64,000 nt of DNA, from positions 1-64,000 of the forward strand of contig NZ_FQWX01000013.1 in assembly GCF_900129815.1 (NCBI RefSeq). The letters run 5' to 3'. Source of the DNA: Asaccharospora irregularis DSM 2635 (GTDB lineage Bacteria; Bacillota; Clostridia; Peptostreptococcales; Peptostreptococcaceae). Position numbers and translations under genes: made by a program. Below the pieces are notes generated by a model. It was not told the DNA's origin and made no database searches. It was given only the letters and a program-made list of their open reading frames with translations. Of the stretch, positions 51,567 to 60,264 are shown piece after piece. How positions within the stretch are numbered: the first letter of the stretch is position 1; each line of letters opens with the position of its first letter.

Positions 51567-52988
51567 CTAATAGAATAATCTATTACTTCTTAAATTTATT
51601 TTGTTTTTATATTCTTTTAGGAACTCATCTAAATTTTCACTTATTATAGATATTCCCTTTTCTAACTCTTGTATACTTGCCCTTGCTATATTTATCCTAA
51701 AGTATCTATCATCTACTAAATTATCAAAGAAATAAGTCCCTGGAAGCATTGATACCCCTTTTTTTCGCATAAACTCAGTAAAATCTCTGGATAAATAACC
51801 TCTTGGAAGTTCTAAGAAGAAGTTTATACCTCCATTAGAATTTCTAACGTTTAATTTAGAGGATAACTTTTCTTTTATTAGACTTTGTGCAAAATTATAC
51901 TTTTGAGTATATATATTTTCTATGTTCTTTAAATACTCGTCCCAGTCAAAATTTTCCATATAGTAGTACATAGATCTTTGTATAAGACCCGGTGTTGAGA
52001 TATCCGATGAATACTTCGCCCATAATACCTTTTGAAGTAATTCATTCGGTATTTCTACTACACCTATTCTAAGCCCTGGCATAAGTATTTTTGAGAAGCT
52101 CTTTATATATATTACCCTATTTTTATCATCATAACTTTTAAGTGGATTATTATCCAACGAATTAAATGCAAAATCACTTATAAAGTCGTCCTCTATTATA
52201 TAAAACCCATACTCTTCTGCCAATTCTATCAACTTTTTCTTTTTATAAGTAGAATATGATATTCCCGTAGGATTTTGAAAATTAGGCATAGTATATATTA
52301 ATTTTGGCTTTATTTTTTCGAGTTTTAACTTTAATATACCTATATCAATCCCATCATCTAACATAGGTATTGATATTATTTTTGCACCTCTACTCTTAAA
52401 TACTTCTATTGCACCATTATAAGTAGGTTCTTCTACAAATACTACATCTGAGTAATTTATTAGTCCCTTACATACAATATCTATACCTTGCTGAGCTCCA
52501 GATATTATTTGAATATTTTCCTTTTCAGTATCTATATTTCTAGTCTTCAAATACTCAACTATCTTCCCTCTTAGATCTTCTGATCCCAGTCCCTCATCAT
52601 ACTCGAATATAGAGCTTCCATCATGAGTTAAAGCCATATTAACGGCACTTTTGAAGTCCTCTATAGGAAATATACCCGTAGAAGGATTTCCATTATCAAG
52701 ATGTATAATATCTTCTCCTTCAGTTACAGTATTTGGTTTTTCGTTGCTTAAGCTCGATGCAAATGTCCCACTTCCAACAGTCTTGTATACATATCCTTCT
52801 TTTTCTAAAAGCTCATATGATTTTACTACTGTCGTATTGTTTACACCCATATACTTAGCTAATTTTCTTATCGGTGGTAGTTTTTCATTTGCCTGTATTT
52901 CTTTTTTTAATATTAAATCCATTATATGGTTATATATTTGCAAGTACTTGCTCTTATCTTTTTTTAATTCAAAATTATATTTTCGCAT
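51567..52988 (-). CDS. MocR-type regulator: GntR helix-turn-helix fused to aminotransferase
   Basis: 473 residues from ATG 52988 (GGTGAT site). Winged helix at about 10-75 (KLPPIRKLAKYMGVNNTTVV). Fold-type I PLP domain follows, with SGAQQGIDIV, MPNFQNPTGIS and the PLP Lys in YIKSFSKILMPGLRIG. MocR proteins usually regulate vitamin B6 or amino-acid genes; the neighbouring PHP gene runs divergently and could be a target. Confidence 0.9.
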   Translation of the reverse strand: MRKYNFELKKDKSKYLQIYNHIMDLILKKEIQANEKLPPIRKLAKYMGVNNTTVVKSYELLEKEGYVYKTVGSGTFASSLSNEKPNTVTEGEDIIHLDNGNPSTGIFPIEDFKSAVNMALTHDGSSIFEYDEGLGSEDLRGKIVEYLKTRNIDTEKENIQIISGAQQGIDIVCKGLINYSDVVFVEEPTYNGAIEVFKSRGAKIISIPMLDDGIDIGILKLKLEKIKPKLIYTMPNFQNPTGISYSTYKKKKLIELAEEYGFYIIEDDFISDFAFNSLDNNPLKSYDDKNRVIYIKSFSKILMPGLRIGVVEIPNELLQKVLWAKYSSDISTPGLIQRSMYYYMENFDWDEYLKNIENIYTQKYNFAQSLIKEKLSSKLNVRNSNGGINFFLELPRGYLSRDFTEFMRKKGVSMLPGTYFFDNLVDDRYFRINIARASIQELEKGISIISENLDEFLKEYKNKINLRSNRLFY

Positions 52989-53098
52989 AATTATCACCAC
53001 TTATACTTTTCATACTTTGTTGATGCTTTTCTTTATATTTGATATTATTTAGTATGTATATATAATACCAAAATTTTTTATAAAAAGGGGAAATATTT

Positions 53099-53893
53099 AT
53101 GTTTTATGATTATCATATGCACTCAAGCTTCTCTGCTGATAGTAAAACAGACATGGAAGACATGGTTAAAAATTCAATAGAGTTGGGTCTAAAGGAGATA
53201 TGTTTTACAGATCATGTAGACTATGACTTAGAAACCGATATTTGTTTTGGAATTAATTATAATGACTACTTTGAAAAACTTGAGTTTCTTAAAAATAAAT
53301 ATAAAAATGAAATATCAATAAAAAAGGGATTAGAATTTGGCCTTCAAACTCAAATAGTTGATAAATGTAGTATTGAAGCAAACCAGTATCCTTTTGATTT
53401 TATAATTTGTTCTGTTCATGCTATAAATAAACTTGACTTGTATTTTGACTCTTACTTTAAAGATAAAACTCAGCATCAAGCTTATGAAGAGTATTATATG
53501 CAGGTATATAATGTTATAAAAAATTATAAGGACTATTCTGTATTAGGACATTTAGATTTAATTAAAAGATATGGAAATTATGACAAACTATTAGATGATA
53601 AGCTATTCTCAGATATAATTGAAGCCATATTAAAACAGGCTATACAAGATGGCAAGGGTATAGAAATAAATACTTCTTGTTACAGATACAATCTACCTGA
53701 TTTAACTCCATCTAGATACATACTTCAGATGTATAAGGATTTAGGCGGTGAAATTATTACTACAGGATCCGATTCTCACGCTACACATCAAATAGCTACT
53801 AAATTTGATTATATCTATTCACTATTAAAACAAATGGGCTTTAATTATGTTACTAGATTTGATAGCATGAAGCCAGAATTTATAAAAATATAA
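53099..53893 (+). CDS. PHP-domain phosphatase, histidinol-phosphatase type
   Basis: 264 residues. DYHMHSSFSADSKTD (first metal motif), FTDHVDY, CSVHAI, LGHLDLIKRYG and TGSDSHATHQI give the complete set of PHP metal ligands. The HisJ/HisK-like size suggests histidinol-phosphate hydrolysis, but no his genes are near and many paralogs act on other phosphates. Confidence 0.87.
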   Translation: MFYDYHMHSSFSADSKTDMEDMVKNSIELGLKEICFTDHVDYDLETDICFGINYNDYFEKLEFLKNKYKNEISIKKGLEFGLQTQIVDKCSIEANQYPFDFIICSVHAINKLDLYFDSYFKDKTQHQAYEEYYMQVYNVIKNYKDYSVLGHLDLIKRYGNYDKLLDDKLFSDIIEAILKQAIQDGKGIEINTSCYRYNLPDLTPSRYILQMYKDLGGEIITTGSDSHATHQIATKFDYIYSLLKQMGFNYVTRFDSMKPEFIKI

Positions 53894-53900
53894 TTATTTT

Positions 53901-53946
53901 ATCACCCTCTTATGAATATATTTAAGCATAAGGGGGTGATTTTTTT
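53901..53946 (+). terminator. Terminator-like hairpin that contains the next gene's ribosome-binding site
   Basis: ATCACCCTCTTATG and CATAAGGGGGTGAT pair over 14 bp (one wobble) with a 12-base loop, followed by six T. The AGGGGGTGA within the right arm is the ribosome-binding site of the TTG start at 53945, which itself lies in the T-tract. Confidence 0.8.
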
Positions 53947-55270
53947 GAGACTACCTAACCTCGTATTATCAACTATTATTCTGTTTGTATCCAATTTTAT
54001 AGCTCGTATACTTGGTTTTTTATATAAAGTATTATTATCAACATATCTGGGTGAAACCTATTTGGGTATGTATCATATAGTATTTAATTTTTTGATGATA
54101 TGCTTAGCTTTCACTACAACTGGTATACCAACTGCCCTAAGTTGTTTGGTTGCAAAAAGAAAAGCTATAAAAGATAACCACTATTCTAATGTTCTTTTTA
54201 TATCAACTTTATATATAGCCTTTTTTATATCAATGACTATGTCTTTGGTGGTTTCACTAAATAGCAAATTTATATCATCTAAAATACTACATAACTCTGA
54301 CTTTAGTTTGCTTATATTAGCTATTTGCCCAGCTATTGTTATTGTTACAATATCAAATGTTATTAGAGGATATTACTATGGCATAAAAAAAGTAAAGATT
54401 CCAGCCATCAGCCAAATTATAGAACAAGTTAGCAGAATAATACTAGTACTTTCAATTATCCTATATATAAATGATCGATTTTTGAATTGTTATGTTGCTC
54501 TTTTGGGAGTATCGCTAGGGGAAATAGCAAGTATCCTGTATATGCTCATATTTCTATACAAGAAACCATACTTTAGTAATAAGTACACTATAAATATAAA
54601 GGAATTTTATAACTCATCTTTGGAGACATTAAAAATATCTTTCCCCATAACCTGTAACCGTATGTCAAATATATTTCTACATTCAATTAGCTCTATTATA
54701 GTTCCTTCTAGATTGGTTTTGGCTGGGTTTACGTATTATAAAGCACTTAGTATATATGGAATTATAAGTGGGATGGTAATGCCCTTTATTTACCTTCCAT
54801 TTACAGTTGGCTCTGCATTAGTAGTAAACTTAATTCCTAGTATATCTCAGGAGATGGCACTTAATAATTATAATAATATAACAAAAAAAATAAATTACTC
54901 TATACTACTTACTTTGTTCGTAGGAATAATATCAAGCACATTTTTTTACTTTTATGGAAATGATTTATGCCTAAGTATTTTTAAGAATCAATTGGCTGGT
55001 TATTATCTAAAATCCATGTGTTTAATCCCTTTATTCTTATCACTAAACCAGACTTTATCAAGTATACTTCACGCTATCAATAAAGAGTTTATAGCAAGTG
55101 TAAATACAGTAGTTGGGATGGTTATCCAATTGGTCTGTCTATATTACTTATTACCAATACCCAAACTAAATATATATGCATATATTTATACTGCTACAGC
55201 AGTTTCAATGCTTACATGCTTATTACATGCCCTAGTTTTGGTAAAGGCAACAAAAAATTTCAAACATTAG
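53945..55270 (+). CDS. SpoVB-like flippase of the MVF/MOP superfamily
   Basis: About 441 residues with some twelve to fourteen helices. The N-terminus LRLPNLVLSTIILFVSNFIA and RILGFLYKVLLSTYLGETYL are typical of SpoVB/MurJ-type polysaccharide or lipid II flippases used in spore cortex or wall synthesis. The frame to ATG 53912 starts within the hairpin; TTG 53945 has AGGGGGTGA five bases before it. Whether expression depends on opening the overlapping hairpin is open. Confidence 0.87.
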   Translation: MRLPNLVLSTIILFVSNFIARILGFLYKVLLSTYLGETYLGMYHIVFNFLMICLAFTTTGIPTALSCLVAKRKAIKDNHYSNVLFISTLYIAFFISMTMSLVVSLNSKFISSKILHNSDFSLLILAICPAIVIVTISNVIRGYYYGIKKVKIPAISQIIEQVSRIILVLSIILYINDRFLNCYVALLGVSLGEIASILYMLIFLYKKPYFSNKYTINIKEFYNSSLETLKISFPITCNRMSNIFLHSISSIIVPSRLVLAGFTYYKALSIYGIISGMVMPFIYLPFTVGSALVVNLIPSISQEMALNNYNNITKKINYSILLTLFVGIISSTFFYFYGNDLCLSIFKNQLAGYYLKSMCLIPLFLSLNQTLSSILHAINKEFIASVNTVVGMVIQLVCLYYLLPIPKLNIYAYIYTATAVSMLTCLLHALVLVKATKNFKH

Positions 55271-55279
55271 GAGGTAAAA

Positions 55280-55936
55280 ATGAATCTTAATAATAAAGAT
55301 CTAAAGCCATTTTATATATATACAGATAAAAATTGTCTTTACATAAAAAATATAAATGAACATACAGAAAAATTAGCAAATAACATACATTCATATTGTG
55401 CAAATATAGATAATAAAAAGAGGATTCACATCTGTTGTATAGATTTCAATGGAAAACTCATACATATTATGAGTCATAAAAATTACTGGAGAAAAAAAGT
55501 TGTGTGTAAGGTTTCTAACTCTGTTAAAAATATAAAGAATATGAGGGTTTTTATAATAAATAACTTTTTAAATATATTTGTAGTTCAACAATACCCTATA
55601 GCAGAAGATATATATAGGGTTTCTCACTTAAACTTCAATTACAAAAACTATAGTGTATCTAGACACAATATAAATAGCATCTACAAATACGATGAATCTA
55701 TCTATAAATTAGAAATAGATAGTTTATCTAACATTATTTTTGAATATAACTCTTTAGATTACTCTACTAAAGATTTAAATAACCACCTCATAGTATTTAA
55801 TAGTGAATCTAGATCATGGATTAAACCTAATAGACTATTTAGAACAAGTGAAATATCAGATATACCGTGCTCCGACAAACCTAATATAAAGCACGATTTA
55901 TTTGAATATTGTTATAGTTTGAGTTATAAATTATAG
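55280..55936 (+). CDS. Uncharacterised protein, probably beta-rich
   Basis: 218 residues, no signal or helix-rich region, many Asn, Tyr, Ile and Ser. Alternating strand-like stretches (RIHICCIDFNGKLIHIMSH, SIYKLEIDSLSNIIFEYN) suggest a partial beta-propeller, similar in style to the protein at 57428. It follows the flippase gene by nine bases with an AGGAGG site, so they form one operon. No family recognised; a spore role is inferred from context. Confidence 0.6.
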   Translation: MNLNNKDLKPFYIYTDKNCLYIKNINEHTEKLANNIHSYCANIDNKKRIHICCIDFNGKLIHIMSHKNYWRKKVVCKVSNSVKNIKNMRVFIINNFLNIFVVQQYPIAEDIYRVSHLNFNYKNYSVSRHNINSIYKYDESIYKLEIDSLSNIIFEYNSLDYSTKDLNNHLIVFNSESRSWIKPNRLFRTSEISDIPCSDKPNIKHDLFEYCYSLSYKL

Positions 55937-55957
55937 TTGCCTATTTTATAGTTTAAA

Positions 55958-55993
55958 TTAAAATGGTGTATTCATATGAATACACCATTTTGT
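55958..55993. terminator. Bidirectional terminator before cdeC
   Basis: A perfect palindrome of 32 bases, AAAATGGTGTATTCAT and its complement, between convergent genes. Confidence 0.75.
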
Positions 55994-56025
55994 ATATAAA
56001 TTCTATATTTATAGATTACTTAAAT

Positions 56026-57255
56026 TTAGCAATCACAATGTTTGTCTCTACAATTTTTTCTTTCTCTTCCTTCTTCTCTACTATTAGGTCCACATATTGG
56101 GAAATCACATATTTGAGAGAAAGTATCTACTACTCTTGGTTCAATTGGGTTTGCAGCTCCTAGAACAACTATTTGTTCACTTATAAGTGTACTAACAACT
56201 TCCTGTACACAAAGCACTACGTCTATATCATTTGGTATACATAGTTCGTATTCACAATCACAATTGCAACTTAAGAATGCCTTACCTATACAATCTACTG
56301 TTAGGTTAGTTTTGTACTCTTGTCTTAAAACTACTGATCTTCCATCAGAAGGTAAGCATATTGGTGCTGATAATGTATTGAATGTAAATTCAACATCATC
56401 AACTCTACATTTACAGCATCCATGTGATCTTTCCTTAACTGCTGGGTATGCTAATGCAACAAATTTTGTACATCCACATTTACCTCTTAATTCTAATACT
56501 AAATCTTCTACTGTTATTGTCAATCCTTTTTGTTTGTAAGAAACTGAAGTTCCTTTTCCTCTTCTGCAGCATTCGCTGTTTCTTTCTCCACATACATCAT
56601 ATTCAAATACAGTTTCACAGTTTCCTCCAACCATTGGTGTTGATGGATCTATATCAAAATCTTCTAAACTTGTTACCCCTGTATTTATTATTGTACCTGT
56701 ACTATTTACACATACTTTTTCTATAGTTACATTAACTTGACCTGATTTTGGAACAGGTCCATTAACTTCTACTACTTCTATATCAAAAGTTAATGGCTCT
56801 CCATTTGGAGCTGTTGCATCAGTAAATACTTGGAATGCCATAGTGTCAAAAACTCTGTTTGTCTCGATTGCATATGGTATGCTATTAGATGTTGATAGCT
56901 TTTGAGGAGTTATAGGGCTACAACATTCTGGACCACACTTATTATCAAAACAATTCTCTGCTGATTCTACTCCACATGGTTCACAGTCATCATGTTTAGG
57001 TTTGCAGTTGCATATTGTACATTCATAAACTTGGCAATCACTATGCCCATGATCACAACCACAATTATCATGGTGATGATGATGTTCATGATTGCATTCA
57101 CAACTATCTCCATGGTGATGTTTGGATTTATTTACTCCTCTTGACATATCTTCTTCTAATACTTCTTCTAATACTTCTTCAGTACTAACACTATCTTCAA
57201 CTGGTTCAACTTGTTTGTTCATAACTTTTCTTCTATTTTTTTTAAGATCTTGCAT
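56026..57255 (-). CDS. cdeC: CdeC-like cysteine-rich exosporium protein
   Basis: 409 residues. It opens MQDLKKNRRKVMNK, has a His-rich block (EHHHHHDNCGCDHG) near residue 60 and very many Cys, often paired (CCRRG, CCKC, CDC). C. difficile CdeC is about 405 residues with a KKNKRR-type start, a His-rich segment and about nine percent Cys, and organises the exosporium; the match is close. The N-terminal 130 residues are variable, then a repeated beta-sandwich-like part follows. Probably transcribed in the mother cell late in sporulation. GGGGAGG precedes the ATG. Confidence 0.8.
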   Translation of the reverse strand: MQDLKKNRRKVMNKQVEPVEDSVSTEEVLEEVLEEDMSRGVNKSKHHHGDSCECNHEHHHHHDNCGCDHGHSDCQVYECTICNCKPKHDDCEPCGVESAENCFDNKCGPECCSPITPQKLSTSNSIPYAIETNRVFDTMAFQVFTDATAPNGEPLTFDIEVVEVNGPVPKSGQVNVTIEKVCVNSTGTIINTGVTSLEDFDIDPSTPMVGGNCETVFEYDVCGERNSECCRRGKGTSVSYKQKGLTITVEDLVLELRGKCGCTKFVALAYPAVKERSHGCCKCRVDDVEFTFNTLSAPICLPSDGRSVVLRQEYKTNLTVDCIGKAFLSCNCDCEYELCIPNDIDVVLCVQEVVSTLISEQIVVLGAANPIEPRVVDTFSQICDFPICGPNSREEGRERKNCRDKHCDC

Positions 57256-57427
57256 TTTATATTGTCCTCCCCTTAAACGAATTATTAACTATCTGGCTTT
57301 TTCTTGCCTAATTAATAATATGCGTTTTTCTTTATATTTGTTACTTACCTGCAATTACTTAAAAATAGAATAAATATTTTTTACTTAAATATACATATAA
57401 TGTAAATACTTAGTAAGGGGGACCTAT

Positions 57428-58441
57428 ATGAGTTTTTTTAATAATTGCTCAACTATTATAAGACGTTCAAACAAAGATATGTTTTTCATAAGATTAGAAG
57501 ATGGCATAACGTTTGATTATTTTAACTGTGAAAATGAGTTGGTATCATCCCAAAAAATTTTTCCAAAGACAAATATTGATTTTACAAATTTTTACATATC
57601 ATTAGATAAAGATGATAATATATACGGTATATATAACGATGAATCTCTTTTTATGATTGAAATTCCTAAAGATTCTACTAAGGTTTCTAGTAAGGAAATT
57701 TTGAGTTATGACAATGAAAAGTTCGATATATCATTTCCTTATATAAAGTGTCTAGATGACTCTACACATATACTCTATTATGTTTATGATACCAATTACT
57801 CTAATGCCTGCGCACTATTTCATCACTACAAACAAAGAGATTGCTGGATAGAAAACAAAATAGACTTTATAGACAACATACTATTAGATGATTTTTCTGT
57901 TATATCTAATCAAAATTCTTTGGTAGTATTTTATTTTAAATTAGTAGACTATCATGAAGAGTTATTTTTTTCTCAGTTTAATTCTAGTAATTTAACATGG
58001 TCAAAGCCTATACAGATTACAAATTCAGGAAATAATAAGGTTTATCTCTCTATCCTGAAAGACAGTATGAATTTCTATCATATAAGCTTCTGTGAAAAAA
58101 TAGACTCTGGATATGTAGTTAGATACATAAACGGCTATTTAAATGAAGGTAGCTTCGATATAGAGATTTCTAATTCCCTAACAAAACCGTCTACCTGTAT
58201 GTATCCTAGTTTATTAAAAAAAGGTTCTATAACTTATGTAATGTGGGTTGATTTTGGAAGGCTTAATACTAGTATATCCTACGATTTAGGAAAAACATGG
58301 TCAAACCAAAAAACAGATGAATTCAGCGTAGAAGATGACTTCGTAAGAGCTAGATTTATATCAAATTACAAAGATGATCTTCCATATAATGCAAGCTGTA
58401 TATTTACTACATCATCAGCTGTTGAAATACTAGGTTTTTAA
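57428..58441 (+). CDS. Beta-propeller-like protein with an Asp-box
   Basis: 337 residues without signal peptide. The motif SYDLGKTWS at about 293-301 is a BNR/Asp-box of the sialidase type, and TWSKPIQITNSG is a second, weaker copy. Repeated strand patterns fit a six-bladed propeller. Catalytic residues of sialidases are not evident, so a structural or binding role is more likely. It is divergent from cdeC, sharing a 170-base upstream region, which suggests joint sporulation control. Confidence 0.65.
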   Translation: MSFFNNCSTIIRRSNKDMFFIRLEDGITFDYFNCENELVSSQKIFPKTNIDFTNFYISLDKDDNIYGIYNDESLFMIEIPKDSTKVSSKEILSYDNEKFDISFPYIKCLDDSTHILYYVYDTNYSNACALFHHYKQRDCWIENKIDFIDNILLDDFSVISNQNSLVVFYFKLVDYHEELFFSQFNSSNLTWSKPIQITNSGNNKVYLSILKDSMNFYHISFCEKIDSGYVVRYINGYLNEGSFDIEISNSLTKPSTCMYPSLLKKGSITYVMWVDFGRLNTSISYDLGKTWSNQKTDEFSVEDDFVRARFISNYKDDLPYNASCIFTTSSAVEILGF

Positions 58442-58470
58442 AGGTAAACTCTAAAACTATATATAAACTA

Positions 58471-58520
58471 AAAAACTCCTCTAGCTGTCGCAATATAAAC
58501 GACATATAGAGGAGTTTTTA
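58471..58520. terminator. Bidirectional terminator shared by the propeller gene and 6S RNA
   Basis: AAAAACTCCTCTA and TAGAGGAGTTTTT form a 13-bp stem with an inner GTCG/CGAC pair. T-tracts exist on both strands, so it ends the plus-strand gene and the minus-strand RNA. Confidence 0.85.
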
Positions 58521-58523
58521 TCA

Positions 58524-58708
58524 AAAATATCCCGAAACACCGTTGAGCTGTATAAATTCATACCCGAGATACTCCCAGGTGGGTGATCTGTTAGTAGTTT
58601 TTAACGTCCTAACAAAGTAGGCATGTTATAATCCACTAAACACAATCTCCCGTATAACATTTGTCGGTTGAATTTAAACAAGCTTCATCGCATGCTTCAG
58701 GATTTCAT
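58524..58708 (-). ncRNA. ssrS: 6S RNA
   Basis: About 185 bases with no frame, GC-richer than its surroundings. The ends ATCCTGAAGC and GTTTCGGGAT form the closing stem, and AGCTTGT/ACAGCT plus AAATTCA/TGAATTT form the next stem. Near the 3' end ATACAGC, a short gap and CGGTGTTTCGGGA line up with TTACAGC and CGGCATCTCGGAGA of E. coli 6S RNA, and GTTAAAAACT and CACC blocks occur in the same order. A promoter precedes it and a terminator follows. 6S RNA binds the SigA polymerase in stationary phase. Confidence 0.7.
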
Positions 58709-58714
58709 ATATTT

Positions 58715-58743
58715 ATTATATAATAAATCCTGTATTTTTTAAA
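58715..58743 (-). promoter_or_regulatory. Promoter of 6S RNA
   Basis: Minus strand TTTAAA, a 17-base spacer and TATAAT at 58715-58720. Transcription would start near 58708, just before the closing stem. Confidence 0.6.
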
Positions 58744-58861
58744 GTGGTTTTATATAGCAATTCATGTAATATTATATTTTGAAGCTATTAAATTCCACAT
58801 AGTTTATCATTATTTTATACACTTATTATTAACTTTTTTCGTCTTAGTATGTAAATTTTTT

Positions 58862-59716
58862 TTAATTTTCTTTGGAATTATCTTCCTCATCATCTTCATA
58901 ATCCTCGTATTCTATATATTCATACTCGTATTCATATTCAACATCTTCACCTTCGCCGTCATCTTCATCATTATACTCCTCATCTTCGTATTCACCATAG
59001 TATTCATATTCATCATCTTCATAATCCTCATAAGTATCCTCTCCTCTTAGGAGACTTCCTAATAATTTAAGGTTATTTGCACTTCCTAAGTTATTTATAC
59101 TAGCTAGTGAACTTAAACTAAATCCTCCCTCTCCAAAATCATCTGGTAAAAATAGTTCTGCGAATAATTCAATTTTCTTTTTCATATCAATAGCCTTTTC
59201 AATTGATTCTTTTCTTTTTTCAGGGAATACTTCTAATATTTCTTTTATCATCATATTTTTTTTATCTTCTTCATCCATACTCCTAAAGAAATTACTTTCC
59301 TCATAATCTATTGTATCAATATTACTAAGCTTTTTGATCCCCTTTACCAAATCCAATAGGCTTTCTACTTTTATCAATATCTTTTTTTCATCAGGAGACA
59401 TATATTTTTTGGTCCTTACTATTATATCCATACCGCGCTCCAAATCATCATCGCTTAAATCCATCAATTTAATACCTCTATTTATATCGTTCATATTAAA
59501 TTTAATCATATTATCACTATCCCCTTTTAAATCCTTACTTTTTCGTTTTGATTTCTTATTGATTTTCTTGGGATTTGAACTGCTTTTCTCACTCTGATTA
59601 CCTTTAGGTTTTTTCTTTTTTACTTTCTTAGGTACAGATTTATTTTTATTATCAAATAATGATATATTTCCATTACTTAACGCAATCATTCCGATTATCA
59701 ACAATAGGTTATTCAA
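58862..59716 (-). CDS. Charge-segregated protein: basic N-terminal part, Asp/Glu/Tyr-rich tail
   Basis: 284 residues. Hydrophobic first 20 residues (signal or anchor), then a Lys-rich block at about 25-65, a helical middle (MDLSDDDLERGMDIIVRTKK) and a final 60 residues made almost only of Asp, Glu and Tyr. I know no family. Such tails bind cations or coat components; the location between cdeC and ccpA suggests a spore-coat or cortex protein, as inference only. Confidence 0.6.
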   Translation of the reverse strand: MNNLLLIIGMIALSNGNISLFDNKNKSVPKKVKKKKPKGNQSEKSSSNPKKINKKSKRKSKDLKGDSDNMIKFNMNDINRGIKLMDLSDDDLERGMDIIVRTKKYMSPDEKKILIKVESLLDLVKGIKKLSNIDTIDYEESNFFRSMDEEDKKNMMIKEILEVFPEKRKESIEKAIDMKKKIELFAELFLPDDFGEGGFSLSSLASINNLGSANNLKLLGSLLRGEDTYEDYEDDEYEYYGEYEDEEYNDEDDGEGEDVEYEYEYEYIEYEDYEDDEEDNSKEN

Positions 59717-59924
59717 TAAAAGTCACCCCTTAAAATATATACTACTACCTTATATATAAAATATGTTTTCTATTCAATTAACGTTACTTTTTTTTAATTC
59801 AACTGCATATACATTACCTATAAGAAATTTTATTTACTGTTTATCAATCACAATTATAGGTTTATATCTATATATAAATACTATGACTTAAACCCACTAT
59901 ATATTATAGAAAGGAGTATTTTTT

Positions 59925-60242
59925 ATGAAAAAAATAGATACCGATTCTTTAGAAAAAATGGCCAAACAAAAAAATATAGATAAAGATAAAATTGAGAAAA
60001 TAGCTGATAACTATAAGGGTAAATCTGAAAGTGAATTGATGGATGAACTAATTAAAATAGGTAAAAATTTGGAAGGACGCGAGGAAGTCGTTTCAAAATT
60101 TAAAGCATTTTTAGATGAAGATCAAAAGAAAAAGTTGGATTTTATTATGAATAAAATTTCAAATGCAGAGGTAGAAAGCAAGATAAAAGAAAAAAAATCT
60201 GGTAAAAAAGTTAAAAAGGTCGTTAAAAAGGTAAAAAAATAA
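59925..60242 (+). CDS. Small helical protein with poly-basic tail
   Basis: 105 residues, helical throughout. SLEKMAKQKNIDKDKIEKIA and a SESELMDELIKIGKNL helix precede FLDEDQKKKLDFIMNKI, which resembles the middle of the neighbouring charge-segregated protein. The end is a run of Lys/Val repeats (KKVVKKVKK). No named family. AAAGGAG lies before the ATG, and a strong palindrome ends the transcript. Confidence 0.65.
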   Translation: MKKIDTDSLEKMAKQKNIDKDKIEKIADNYKGKSESELMDELIKIGKNLEGREEVVSKFKAFLDEDQKKKLDFIMNKISNAEVESKIKEKKSGKKVKKVVKKVKK

Positions 60243-60264
60243 GGAGTCATATGACTCCTTATTT
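60237..60264. terminator. Bidirectional terminator between the small helical gene and ccpA
   Basis: Perfect palindrome centred on 60250/60251 (AAGGAGTCAT and complement) with A-rich and T-rich flanks. It overlaps the stops of both convergent genes. Confidence 0.85.

Noticed and set aside
56448-56726. Leu-rich plus-strand frame inside cdeC
   Set aside because: Mirror of the Cys/Val-rich coding strand; no start signals.
58524-58708. Riboswitch or SRP RNA instead of 6S RNA
   Set aside because: No downstream gene on the same strand to control, its own promoter and terminator, and no SRP-type GGAAGC/AGCAG elements; the closing stem and ACAGC block fit 6S better.
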